Assembly (NCBI RefSeq): GCF_001493375.1
Contig: NZ_LN929763.1
Location: 50,708-114,707 of the forward strand
Reading direction: 5' to 3'
Length of the DNA stretch: 64,000 bases
From: Streptomyces specialis
GTDB lineage: Bacteria > Actinomycetota > Actinomycetes > Streptomycetales > Streptomycetaceae
Position numbers and translations under genes: made by a program
Part shown: one piece after another, positions 24,739-32,039 of the stretch
How positions within the stretch are numbered: the stretch's first letter is position 1
Layout: every line of letters starts with the position of its first letter
The notes under the pieces: generated by a model
Database searches by the model: none
The model's input: the letters and a program-made list of their open reading frames with translations, nothing else
Told to the model about the DNA's origin: nothing

Positions 24739-25574
24739 CGGGCCGGGCTCGGCTCGGCGACGGACAGCGCGTTGGCCGACAGCAGCGACACGTCGGGCAG
24801 GCCGCGGTCGTTGGTGGCGCCGTCGTGCAGGACGTCCTGGGTGTTGACCAGGTACGCCTGCCCCGGGCGGAGCCGCACGCGCAGCACCGGGCAGGAGGGG
24901 TGGGCGGCGAAGAAGGCGTTCTTCAGGGCGTGCGTCGTGGCCGGGATCCCGTGCCCGGCCTCGCGGAGCATCGCGCACAGGGCGGTGACCCGCAGGTTCA
25001 CGAAGTGCACGTAGCGGTCGGCGAATCCCAGGTTCACCACGGTCAGCGGATAGGCGAGATGGCGTTCCGTCAGCGCGTGGTCCTGGTGGTTGTCCAGGTG
25101 CAGCCCCATGAAGAAGCGCCGGTCGTAGTTGTAGGCGGTGGAGAGCCGGCCCGGCCGGTGCACGACCGCGTCGGCGGGACCGACGGTCTCGCAGGTGATC
25201 CCGCCGCGGCGCGCCAGCGTGGCGAGGAGCCGGTCGCAGACCTCGCGGATCGCCGCCTTCCGCGGCTCCGCCGGCCCGGTCGGCTCGCGGGACTCGCTCG
25301 CCCCGGCGAGCAGGGGCAGCAGGCGGCGCTGGCTCCGTTCCAGATCGCCGGGATCCAGGTCCACCAGCGTCATCCGGTCGTACAGGGGGACGGGGGCGCC
25401 GGGCGACAGCACGGCGAACTCGTCGTCGGTGAGGGGGCGCCAGTCGTCCCGGGGGACGAGGGCGGACTCCGCGGCGGCCGGGCCGGGCAGCGGCCGGACA
25501 CCGGAGCTGATCATGATGTCGGACGGCCCGAACAGGTCGGACAGGACACTGAGGGTGATTCCGGGGAGAAGCAC
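24735..25574 (-). CDS. 2OG-Fe(II)-type oxygenase of the peptide operon
   Basis: 279 residues if GTG 25574 is the start; ATG 25514 is an alternative and neither has a strong ribosome site. A facial triad is visible as His159-x-Asp161 in MGLHLDNHQDH and His250 in TQDVLHDGATNDR, with an Arg nearby for 2-oxoglutarate. The beta-strands LAYPLTVVNLGFADRYVHFVNL fit the double-stranded beta-helix fold. It should hydroxylate or desaturate a side chain using O2, iron and 2-oxoglutarate. Position between the precursor gene and the radical SAM gene, with a GTGA overlap to the latter, makes the peptide its likely substrate. Family assignment is by motif, not by search. Confidence 0.7.
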   Translation of the reverse strand: MLLPGITLSVLSDLFGPSDIMISSGVRPLPGPAAAESALVPRDDWRPLTDDEFAVLSPGAPVPLYDRMTLVDLDPGDLERSQRRLLPLLAGASESREPTGPAEPRKAAIREVCDRLLATLARRGGITCETVGPADAVVHRPGRLSTAYNYDRRFFMGLHLDNHQDHALTERHLAYPLTVVNLGFADRYVHFVNLRVTALCAMLREAGHGIPATTHALKNAFFAAHPSCPVLRVRLRPGQAYLVNTQDVLHDGATNDRGLPDVSLLSANALSVAEPSPAR

Positions 25575-25650
25575 GGCGTCTGCTTTCGCTGGTCGGAGAG
25601 GGGAGGCCCGTGGCCGGCGGACGGCACCGGCCACGGGTCGCGCGTCGGGG

Positions 25651-25848
25651 TCAGTCGCCCCAGGCGGTGTAGCCCGGGTGGCACGAGCCCCGGCTGCCGG
25701 ACCGCTCGGTGGTGCGGATGCGCTGCACGCGGTCCTCGACCGACCGCACCCGGCCGGTGTCGGCGGACACCGAGACCGGGGCCGGGTCGTCCGCCGGCGC
25801 GGCGAGCATCCGCCGCGCCAGGTCCTGCTGCCATTCGGTGATCTGCAC
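25651..25848 (-). CDS. Candidate RiPP precursor peptide
   Basis: 65 residues from GTG 25848, with AAGGAG 7 bases upstream. It has a leader-like N-terminal helix (ITEWQQDLARRMLAAPADDP), a charged linker (SVEDRVQRIRTTER) and a short terminal region RSGSRGSCHPGYTAWGD. The end is rich in Gly, Ser and aromatics, with one Cys, one His, Tyr and Trp, typical of a modified core peptide. It is the first gene of the coupled operon oxygenase, radical SAM maturase, asparagine-synthase-like enzyme. I recognise no named family; the gene is easily missed by annotation because of its size and GTG start. Confidence 0.75.
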   Translation of the reverse strand: MQITEWQQDLARRMLAAPADDPAPVSVSADTGRVRSVEDRVQRIRTTERSGSRGSCHPGYTAWGD

Positions 25849-25907
25849 GTCGCTCTCCTTGGTGAGGGGTCGTTCGGGCGACTCCCAGCAGACCGGTCCA
25901 CGCGCTG

Positions 25908-25945
25908 CCGGGGAAAGCCCCGGAGCGCTTCCGGACCGCTTCCGG
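25908..25945. promoter_or_regulatory. SARP-type direct repeats in the divergent promoter
   Basis: CGCTTCCGG occurs at 25926-25934 and again at 25937-25945, exactly 11 bases apart, with a degenerate third unit one step earlier (AAGCCCCGG, 25915-25923). SARP regulators bind direct repeats with 11-bp spacing near -35 regions. The repeats lie 77-97 bases upstream of the precursor gene (25848) and before the SARP-macro gene (26025), which encodes such a regulator. A hairpin CCGGGG-AAAG-CCCCGG covers 25908-25923. Confidence 0.6.
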
Positions 25946-25969
25946 CGCGCTGCTGTGTGTGCATGACAG

Positions 25970-25980
25970 CTCGTTAGACT
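25970..25980 (+). promoter_or_regulatory. Candidate -10 of the SARP-macro gene
   Basis: CTCGTTAGACT contains -10-like TAGACT (25975-25980), 44 bases before GTG 26025. It shares CTCGTTAG with the promoter of the first small-protein gene (21680-21687), hinting at common control. No good -35 hexamer is seen, so an activator is likely. Confidence 0.45.
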
Positions 25981-26024
25981 GTGCGCCGGGATTCTTCGGC
26001 ATCGGGGGTGACGGGAGACCGGGC

Positions 26025-27407
26025 GTGGGGGACGTGTGGCTGACGATGCTGGGCTCGACGACCGTCACCGTCGGCGGGCGACAGGTCAGGCCGCCACCGA
26101 CGACGACGGCGGTGCTGGCCCGGCTCGTCGTCGCGGAGGGGGAGCCGGTCACCGTGGACGAGCTGTTCCACGACGTGTGGGGCGGCACCGGCGCGGGCAC
26201 ACGCCGCGAGGACCGGGTGAGCGTCCAGAAACGCGTGCTGGAACTCCGGCGCCTGCTCGACCCGGACCGCCCGGGCGGCGCCTCCGGCGTCCTGCTGACC
26301 GAGCGGGGCCGGGTTTCCGCGTACCGCCTCGTGCTGCGCCGGGACCAGGTGGACCTGTTCGCCTTCCGCGACCTCGTGGAACGGGCCCGGCGGACGGCTC
26401 CGACCACCTCGGCCGAACTGCTGACGGCCGCGCTGGAACTGTGGGGCGGACGCCCCCTGTTCGACGTGGAGGACCGCCCCTTCGCCCGGGAGCCGATCCG
26501 GCGCCTGAAGGCCCTGCACGAGATCGCCCGACGCGAACTCCTGCGCGCCCGCGCGGAGATGGGGCAGGTCCGGGAGGCACTCGACACGGGCGAGGGCCTG
26601 GCGAGGGACTTCCCCGGCGACACGGAACTCGCCGGGACGGTCGACGAGTTGCGGGAACGGGCACGGGCCCGTGCCGGAGGGGTGCTGCGCCGCGACTTCC
26701 CCGGAACCGGCACCTCGGTCGTCGTGACCGCCGGCGACCTGTTCGCGCAGGACGACGCCCACCTGGCGGTCGGCTTCACCGACACCTTCGACACCGCGAC
26801 CGACCACGACGTGGTGATCAGCGCGCGGAGCGTCCAGGGCCAGATGACGCGGTCGCTGTACGGCGACGACCGGGCCCGCCTGGACCGCGACCTGCGCAAC
26901 GCCCTGCGCGGTCTCCCCGCCGTCGCCGTCGAGCGGAGGGCGGACAAACGCCACGGCAAGCTGACCCGGTACCCCGTCGGCACGGTCCTCCCGCTGCGCC
27001 GCGAGGGCCGCAGGATCTTCGCCGTGGCCTACAGCCGGATGGGCAACGACCTGATCGCCCGGTCCAGCCTGGCCGATCTGCTCCTCGGCCTCGACCACCT
27101 GTGGGACGCGATGTATCTCCACGGCCAGCGCAGGACCCTGGCCGTCCCCCTCCTCGGGTCGGGACTGGCACGCATCGACGGCCATACGCGCGAGGACCTG
27201 CTCGCCGCGATCATCGGGTCCTTCCTCACCGACGCCCGGCACCGCCTCGTCAGCCGCGAGCTGCGCGTCGTGCTCCGGCCCGCCGACCTGCCCGCGCTGT
27301 CGATGGCGACGGTCGCCAGGCACCTCGGCGACTGGCCGGACGTCACCAGGGACACGACGCCTCCCACCGGGGAGCGGAAGGGGACGCGCACGGATGCCGA
27401 CACCTGA
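26025..27407 (+). CDS. SARP-type DNA-binding protein fused to a macro-like domain
   Basis: 460 residues from GTG 26025 (GGGAG 8 bases upstream). The winged helix of the OmpR/SARP type spans about 5-100 (TVTVGGRQVRPPPTTTAVLA, RVSVQKRVLELRRLLDP) and the bacterial transcriptional activation domain about 110-215 (VDLFAFRDLVERARRTAP, RRELLRARAEMGQVREALD). The C-terminal part (about 225-440) reads as a macro-like fold of the kind in Thoeris ThsA (TAGDLFAQDDAHLAVGFTD, YPVGTVLPL, RRTLAVPLLGSGLARIDG), which binds ADP-ribose-type ligands. So a DNA-binding activator may be gated by an NAD-derived signal, fitting a TIR protein in the same operon. The next gene overlaps it by 14 bases. Confidence 0.75.
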   Translation: MGDVWLTMLGSTTVTVGGRQVRPPPTTTAVLARLVVAEGEPVTVDELFHDVWGGTGAGTRREDRVSVQKRVLELRRLLDPDRPGGASGVLLTERGRVSAYRLVLRRDQVDLFAFRDLVERARRTAPTTSAELLTAALELWGGRPLFDVEDRPFAREPIRRLKALHEIARRELLRARAEMGQVREALDTGEGLARDFPGDTELAGTVDELRERARARAGGVLRRDFPGTGTSVVVTAGDLFAQDDAHLAVGFTDTFDTATDHDVVISARSVQGQMTRSLYGDDRARLDRDLRNALRGLPAVAVERRADKRHGKLTRYPVGTVLPLRREGRRIFAVAYSRMGNDLIARSSLADLLLGLDHLWDAMYLHGQRRTLAVPLLGSGLARIDGHTREDLLAAIIGSFLTDARHRLVSRELRVVLRPADLPALSMATVARHLGDWPDVTRDTTPPTGERKGTRTDADT

Positions 27408-27690
27408 CGAGGCGCACCCCGGCGGATCCTTCGCGGACACCGTCGCGCTGCTGACCGGCCTGCCGGACTGGTCGTTGCCGCCGGACGGCTGGGCGGACGT
27501 CGACGCCCTGCTCGACGCCCTCGCGCGCGCCCGGCGGGCGGGAGACGGGCCCGCCGTGCGCCGCCTGACGGCCGGACTCGCCCGCTGGGCTCCCGGCGCG
27601 GCGGACTCCCCGGCCCTGCCGTCCGGCAGGCGTCCGCCCCCGCCGGACCTGCCGGAGCGCGTACGGGACCTGTCTCCTGTACCCCTCTGA
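27394..27690 (+). CDS. Small CATRA-associated-type protein (copy 2)
   Basis: 98 residues starting at ATG 27394, inside the end of the SARP-macro gene. The core FADTVALLTGLPDWSL, then DGWADVDALLDALARARRAG and PPPPDLPERVRDL, matches copy 1 at 21697 in order and spacing of motifs, though identity is modest. It lies between the SARP-macro and CATRA-TIR genes, all on one strand with 41 bases or less between genes. Function is unknown; the repeated pairing with large effector genes suggests a dedicated partner. Confidence 0.7.
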   Translation: MPTPDEAHPGGSFADTVALLTGLPDWSLPPDGWADVDALLDALARARRAGDGPAVRRLTAGLARWAPGAADSPALPSGRRPPPPDLPERVRDLSPVPL

Positions 27691-27731
27691 CGCCCGCCGC
27701 GCAGAGGGGCGCGTCAGGCCCGGCCGACGGG

Positions 27732-29408
27732 GTGCGCTCCGATGACGACAACCCACCGCGGGTGGTCCATCTGTACGCCCCCCTGGAGGGCCTGCGGGCG
27801 GCGACCGCCTACCACGCGCTGCGCGACCTCTGGCTGGCGTGCCGGTACCTGTTCGCGATGGACGCGGCCGTGGCCGGCACGGGACTGCCGAGGGACCTTC
27901 CCGCGGCGGCGGCCGAACCCCCCGTGACGCACCGCGACCCCGGGGAGTCGGCCCTCGCGGCGCAGGGGGACGACGACCGCGACTGCCAGGCGGGGCTGCG
28001 GCGTCACCATGACGTTCTCGTCCTGTCGGTGGCACTGGCACCGCGAACCGGAACCGCGCCGGGCTGGCGGCGGCTGGACGGTCAGTGGGACGCGCTCACG
28101 GTCGGCCGCCTGGGACCGTTCCTCGGCGAGACCCGGATACGGCTCGGCCTCGTGCCCGGCCCCCTCGCCCCGGGCGGGGCGGCGGACGCCGGGCTGACGG
28201 CCCGTCTGGCCGGGGCGCTGCCGCCCATGACGGGGGGCCGGCTCCGGCCGGAGGACGGCGTCGTCGTGCGGGACCGGCTCGCGGTCTGGGAGACGACACC
28301 GGGCGAGGACACGCGGGTCCGCCGCGATCTGGTCGTCGCCACGACCGCGGACGGGGACGACGAGGCGAGCGCGTGGCTGTGGTCCACGGACGGGATCGCG
28401 ATCCCGCCGCTGGCCCGCTACCTGCTGCACGCCGCGAAACTCGGACACCAGCTCCGCGTCTGGACGCGCGACAGCCCGCGCGTCGCCGAGGTGCGGGCCG
28501 CGCTGGACGCGAGCACCGTTCCCGGAGGGCCGGGGACGACACGGGAAGCACGCCGGGCGGCCTTCGACGCGAGGATCATGATCACCCGCCTCCGCGACCT
28601 GCGCCGCACGGTCGACATCGCCGCCGACAACATGGAGCGCTCCCTGCACGGCGGGCCCCCCGCGCACGGCTTCTTCCGCGACGACCGCGACCTGGCGCGC
28701 TGGTTCCTGTCCCGGCTCGACGACGAGACCGGATACTTGGAGGCGGCCCCCGAGCGTGCCGAGCATGTCCTGGCGGCCCGAACGGAGCCGGAGCGGCCCG
28801 CCCCCGCGCCTTCCCCGGACATCGCGCCGGCCGTGCCCGCCGCCGGGCCCGTGTCCTCGGCCGACACCCGGCGCACCGTCTTCGTCGTCCACGGCCGCGA
28901 CGAGCAGGTCCGCGCGGGCATGTTCGACTTCCTGCGGGCGATCGACCTGCGCCCGCTGGAATGGGAGAACGTCGTCGAGCCCACGGGCACGATCAGCCCC
29001 TACCTGGGGGAGGTCATCGCCCAGGGCATCGCCAGGGCCCAGGCCGTGGTGGTCCTGCTGCCCCCCGACGACGTCGTCCGCCTGCACCCGAGCCTGTGCG
29101 TCCCTTCCGACGGCCGCGAGGAGAGGGAGCCGGGCATGCAGGCCCGGCCCAACGTGCTGCTGGAACTGGGCATGGCCCTCGGCGTGGCGCCCGAGCGGAC
29201 GCTCATCGTCAAGGTGGGCGCGCACCGCGCCGTCGCGGACCTGGGAGGCCGCAACTTCATCCAGCTCAGCGACACCGCCGCGTGCAGGCGGAAGATCGCG
29301 CAGCGGCTGCGGGTCGCCGGTTGCCCGGTGGACGACCGGGGTCAGGACTGGCTGACCGCCGGCCGGTTCACCGGTCTGACCGCCGACACCCGGCATCCCG
29401 CCGGATGA
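27732..29408 (+). CDS. CATRA-like conflict protein with C-terminal TIR-like domain
   Basis: 558 residues from GTG 27732 (ribosome site weak). The N-terminal 340 residues (VVHLYAPLEGLRAATAYHAL, HHDVLVLSVALAP, LARYLLHAAKLGHQLRVW) resemble the associated protein of CATRA conflict systems. After a proline-rich linker, a TIR-like domain of the CAP12 type runs from 383 (VFVVHGRDEQ) to about 520, with LEWENVVEPTGTISPYLGEV and the catalytic-type Glu478 in ARPNVLLELGMALG. Such domains cleave NAD+ or act as nucleotide sensors, causing growth arrest in infected cells. It is in one operon with the macro-domain regulator. Family names are from memory, not search. Confidence 0.75.
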   Translation: MRSDDDNPPRVVHLYAPLEGLRAATAYHALRDLWLACRYLFAMDAAVAGTGLPRDLPAAAAEPPVTHRDPGESALAAQGDDDRDCQAGLRRHHDVLVLSVALAPRTGTAPGWRRLDGQWDALTVGRLGPFLGETRIRLGLVPGPLAPGGAADAGLTARLAGALPPMTGGRLRPEDGVVVRDRLAVWETTPGEDTRVRRDLVVATTADGDDEASAWLWSTDGIAIPPLARYLLHAAKLGHQLRVWTRDSPRVAEVRAALDASTVPGGPGTTREARRAAFDARIMITRLRDLRRTVDIAADNMERSLHGGPPAHGFFRDDRDLARWFLSRLDDETGYLEAAPERAEHVLAARTEPERPAPAPSPDIAPAVPAAGPVSSADTRRTVFVVHGRDEQVRAGMFDFLRAIDLRPLEWENVVEPTGTISPYLGEVIAQGIARAQAVVVLLPPDDVVRLHPSLCVPSDGREEREPGMQARPNVLLELGMALGVAPERTLIVKVGAHRAVADLGGRNFIQLSDTAACRRKIAQRLRVAGCPVDDRGQDWLTAGRFTGLTADTRHPAG

Positions 29409-29419
29409 GGCGCCCCCGC

Positions 29420-30430
29420 TCAACCCGCCTCGCCGTCCGGCGGCGGGGGCGGGGGATCGACGGCGGGCTGGGCCCGGTGGCGGTAGTCGCGCGGGGTCAT
29501 GCCGTACGCGGTTTTGAACACCCGGGTGAACACCGAGTGTTCGGAGAAGCCGCAGGCCGCCGCGATGTGGCCCACCGGGACGTCCCGCCAGGCGGGGTCC
29601 GTCAGGAGGCGGCGGGCGCGCTCCAGGCGCAGGTGGCGCAGATGGGCGGCGACGGTCTCCGACTCGTCGCGGAACAGGCTGTGCAGATGGCGGACGGAGA
29701 TGTGGTGGGCGGCGGCGATCACGCTCGGGGTGAGGCCGGGGTCGTGCAGGTTCTCCCGCAGGAAGGCCCGGATGCGCAGCCGCAGGGCGTTGTGGCGGGT
29801 TTCCGGGGGCAGCGCCGCCCGTGTGTCCAGGACATGCGCGAACAGGGAGGACACCAGATCGGCGGCGATGCCCGCCAGATGGGGTCCGTCGTCGGGTCCG
29901 AAGGAGGCGGTGTCGTCGGTCAGCCGGACGAGGAACTGCGCCAGGAGGCCCCCGAACCCCTCCCGGCTGGACAGCCGGTATCCGGTGAGTCTGTCCAGAC
30001 CGTCGCGGGGCAGCGTCAGCAGCGCCCTGGGCAGCTCCAGGCCGATGCCCGCCTGGGGCGCCGGGCCGTCCCCGGCGTGCACCTCGATGGGGCGGGACGA
30101 GTCGATCACGCACAGACTGCCCGGAGCGTAGGCGATCTCGTGGCCGTTGCGGGTGACCCGCAGAACTCCCCGCACCGGCAGGGACACGTGCACGCCTTCC
30201 GGGTCGGACTGGCGGATCAGCTTGGGCGTGCGCACGAAGCGCGCCGGCTGGAAGTCGGTCGGCCACACCCGGGCGGTGCCCAGGTCCAGCAGCCGCTGGG
30301 TGGCACGGAAGTCCCGCGGGTCGTCGGTCGAGATGTCCAGCGGCGCGTGCGTGCGGGCCATCAGCTCACGCCAGAGCGGGAACCGGTCCGCCGGAGCCAC
30401 GTCCTCACTGCGGAACACTGTTTCGATCAC
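29420..30430 (-). CDS. AraC-family regulator
   Basis: 336 residues from GTG 30430. The N-terminal AraC-binding-like domain (about 1-190; VHVSLPVRGVLRVTRNG, YAPGSLCVIDSSRP) precedes the double helix-turn-helix (about 220-320; LTPSVIAAAHHISVRHLHSL, VGHIAAACGFSEHSVFTRVF, YGMTPRDYR). It is a transcription factor probably responding to a small ligand. It is convergent with the TIR gene (11 bases between stops) and has no obvious target next to it; the 460 bases upstream are empty. The tail is proline-rich. Ligand and targets unknown. Confidence 0.9.
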   Translation of the reverse strand: MIETVFRSEDVAPADRFPLWRELMARTHAPLDISTDDPRDFRATQRLLDLGTARVWPTDFQPARFVRTPKLIRQSDPEGVHVSLPVRGVLRVTRNGHEIAYAPGSLCVIDSSRPIEVHAGDGPAPQAGIGLELPRALLTLPRDGLDRLTGYRLSSREGFGGLLAQFLVRLTDDTASFGPDDGPHLAGIAADLVSSLFAHVLDTRAALPPETRHNALRLRIRAFLRENLHDPGLTPSVIAAAHHISVRHLHSLFRDESETVAAHLRHLRLERARRLLTDPAWRDVPVGHIAAACGFSEHSVFTRVFKTAYGMTPRDYRHRAQPAVDPPPPPPDGEAG

Positions 30431-30891
30431 CGGAGCACCCCCCTGCCACGCTGCCCCTCGATGGTGACCGACCGGCCCCGCCGGAACCAGACGAGAACGG
30501 GCCGAATGGCTTTGCGACAGACAACGGCCTGAAGGTCATCTTCGCAGACCCGGATCGGGACCAGTAGGAAGACCACGGTGACGACGACGACCCGGCCGAT
30601 GCGTTCGGGAACGCCGTACCGATACGGGCGCCCGTGCGGGAAGGTCCGGGCGCGCGGCGGGTGCCGGGGGCGCGCGGGGCCTCGCCCGGCACGAGCCGGG
30701 TGGGTCCCGGCGCCCGGGTCCACCACGGGACCGGCCGGGGAAGCGCCTTTGGCTGCGGTCCGTCACCGACCGCTTCCGGCCATCGGCGGCGTGCCGGGAA
30801 GCCCGGACGATCACGAAAGTGGCCGACATCGGGCGCCCGATCGCCCCGGCGGTGTCCGTCCCCACCCGGTGCGCCCGACGCCCGTCCACCG
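30431..30891. other. Intergenic region, no supported gene
   Basis: 461 bases between the AraC-type gene start and the end of the fulvocin-like gene. It is slightly less GC-biased near 30500-30560. A 99-codon minus-strand reading (30427-30726) has a hydrophobic stretch IGRVVVVTVVFLLVPIRV but no ribosome site, and its frame overlaps the AraC start, so I do not call it. Confidence 0.5.
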
Positions 30892-31818
30892 CTAACAGGT
30901 ACCGTAGCAGCGGTAGTTGAAGAACAGTCCGCAGCCGGCCGAGGTGCGGGTGCACCAGCACGGCTTGCCGTCGACGCAGCACGTGCACCCATCCGAGCAC
31001 CAGTCGTCGCCGCAGTTGCACTCGCAGTTGGCGTCCTCGGCGGCGGTGGGGGCGGGACCGAGGGTCGCCAGCGCCGCCCTGGCCTCGTCCAGACCGAACG
31101 CCGCCACGGCGTCGGCCTTCAGCGCCTGGTACTCCCCGTGCAGCTCATCGGTCACCTCGCCGACGAAGGCCGAGTCGCGGCGGAGAAACGCCTCGGCGCG
31201 GTCCAGCACGCCGCGCTGCTCGGCGCCGAGACCGGGGTGGGCGGCCCGGTAACGGGACAGGTGCTCCCGCCACAGGGCGGCGCGGTCGGCCGGGTCCAGC
31301 TCGCGGAAGATCGCCCGCCGGTACGCCATCGGATGGGCGGTCACCCCGTCGTAGTCCCGCGGCAGCTCGGCCAGGTTCGCCCGCACCCATTCCTGGGCCC
31401 GGTCGGTGGCGCGCGCGGCGGGCGCGGCACCCAGCACGGCCGCCGCGCCGAGGCCGGCCAGCAGCAGGAACCGGCCGCGGCCGATGCCGTCCGGCGCCCG
31501 CTCCGCGCTCCGCGCCGCTCCCAGGGCGCGCAGCACGCGGGCGGTCCGGCGTGGCCCGAGACGCAGCGCGAGGCGCACCCCCAGGGTCCATCCGGTCCAG
31601 GCGCGGGGCGGCTTCCCGCCGTCCTGGGGGACGCGCAGCAGCGTGGGCGCGTGCGGCGGCTCCGCGCCGAGTGCCGCTTCCCGCCAGGAGCGGACCTCCG
31701 GGTCCTCCAGCGGCATGATGTCGAGCCGCCGGCCGCTCGCGTCCCGCACGTCGTGGGCCAGCGACCGGCAGCGGCAGCAGTCGGCGTCGAACGCGAGGAT
31801 CCAGCGGATGGCGACCAT
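30892..31818 (-). CDS. Fulvocin C-like cysteine-rich protein with thioredoxin-like N-terminus
   Basis: 308 residues from ATG 31818 (GGGAG upstream). Three parts: about 1-100 reads like a DCC1-type thiol-disulfide oxidoreductase (ILAFDADCCRCRSLAHDV), about 120-145 is a membrane or signal helix after basic residues (GRGRFLLLAGLGAAAVLGAA), and the exported part ends in a 50-residue cysteine-rich tail (CECNCGDDWCSDGC, CCVDGKPCWC, CGLFFNYRCYGTC) like proteins related to the bacteriocin fulvocin C. It is possibly an oxidoreductase fused to its own disulfide-rich partner. Antibacterial activity is not shown by the sequence. Confidence 0.75.
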   Translation of the reverse strand: MVAIRWILAFDADCCRCRSLAHDVRDASGRRLDIMPLEDPEVRSWREAALGAEPPHAPTLLRVPQDGGKPPRAWTGWTLGVRLALRLGPRRTARVLRALGAARSAERAPDGIGRGRFLLLAGLGAAAVLGAAPAARATDRAQEWVRANLAELPRDYDGVTAHPMAYRRAIFRELDPADRAALWREHLSRYRAAHPGLGAEQRGVLDRAEAFLRRDSAFVGEVTDELHGEYQALKADAVAAFGLDEARAALATLGPAPTAAEDANCECNCGDDWCSDGCTCCVDGKPCWCTRTSAGCGLFFNYRCYGTC

Positions 31819-32039
31819 GGGGAACTCCCGGGGCGAACGGTGCGGCCTTCTCCGGGATTCTCGGTCGCCGGGTCGTTCCGGAAACGGCGCCCGGAAGCCC
31901 ACCCGGGCGCGTGCGGCTTCCCGGGGAGCCCCGCGCGTCGACGGGCCCGACGCCGTCGGTGTCGGCATCAGGCCCGTCGCGGTCAGCGCTGCGTGGTCAG
32001 CGCGTGGTGGTCACCGTGGGGGTGGGGCTTGTGGCCCGC

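Noticed and set aside
22088..25848. Lasso peptide cluster
   Set aside because: There is an asparagine-synthase-like enzyme and a precursor, but no B1/B2 proteins and no Asp or Glu at core position 7-9; the radical SAM and oxygenase point elsewhere.
30427..30726. 99-codon hydrophobic reading frame, minus strand
   Set aside because: No ribosome site, overlaps the AraC gene start and upstream sequence, and most of the residues are low-complexity.
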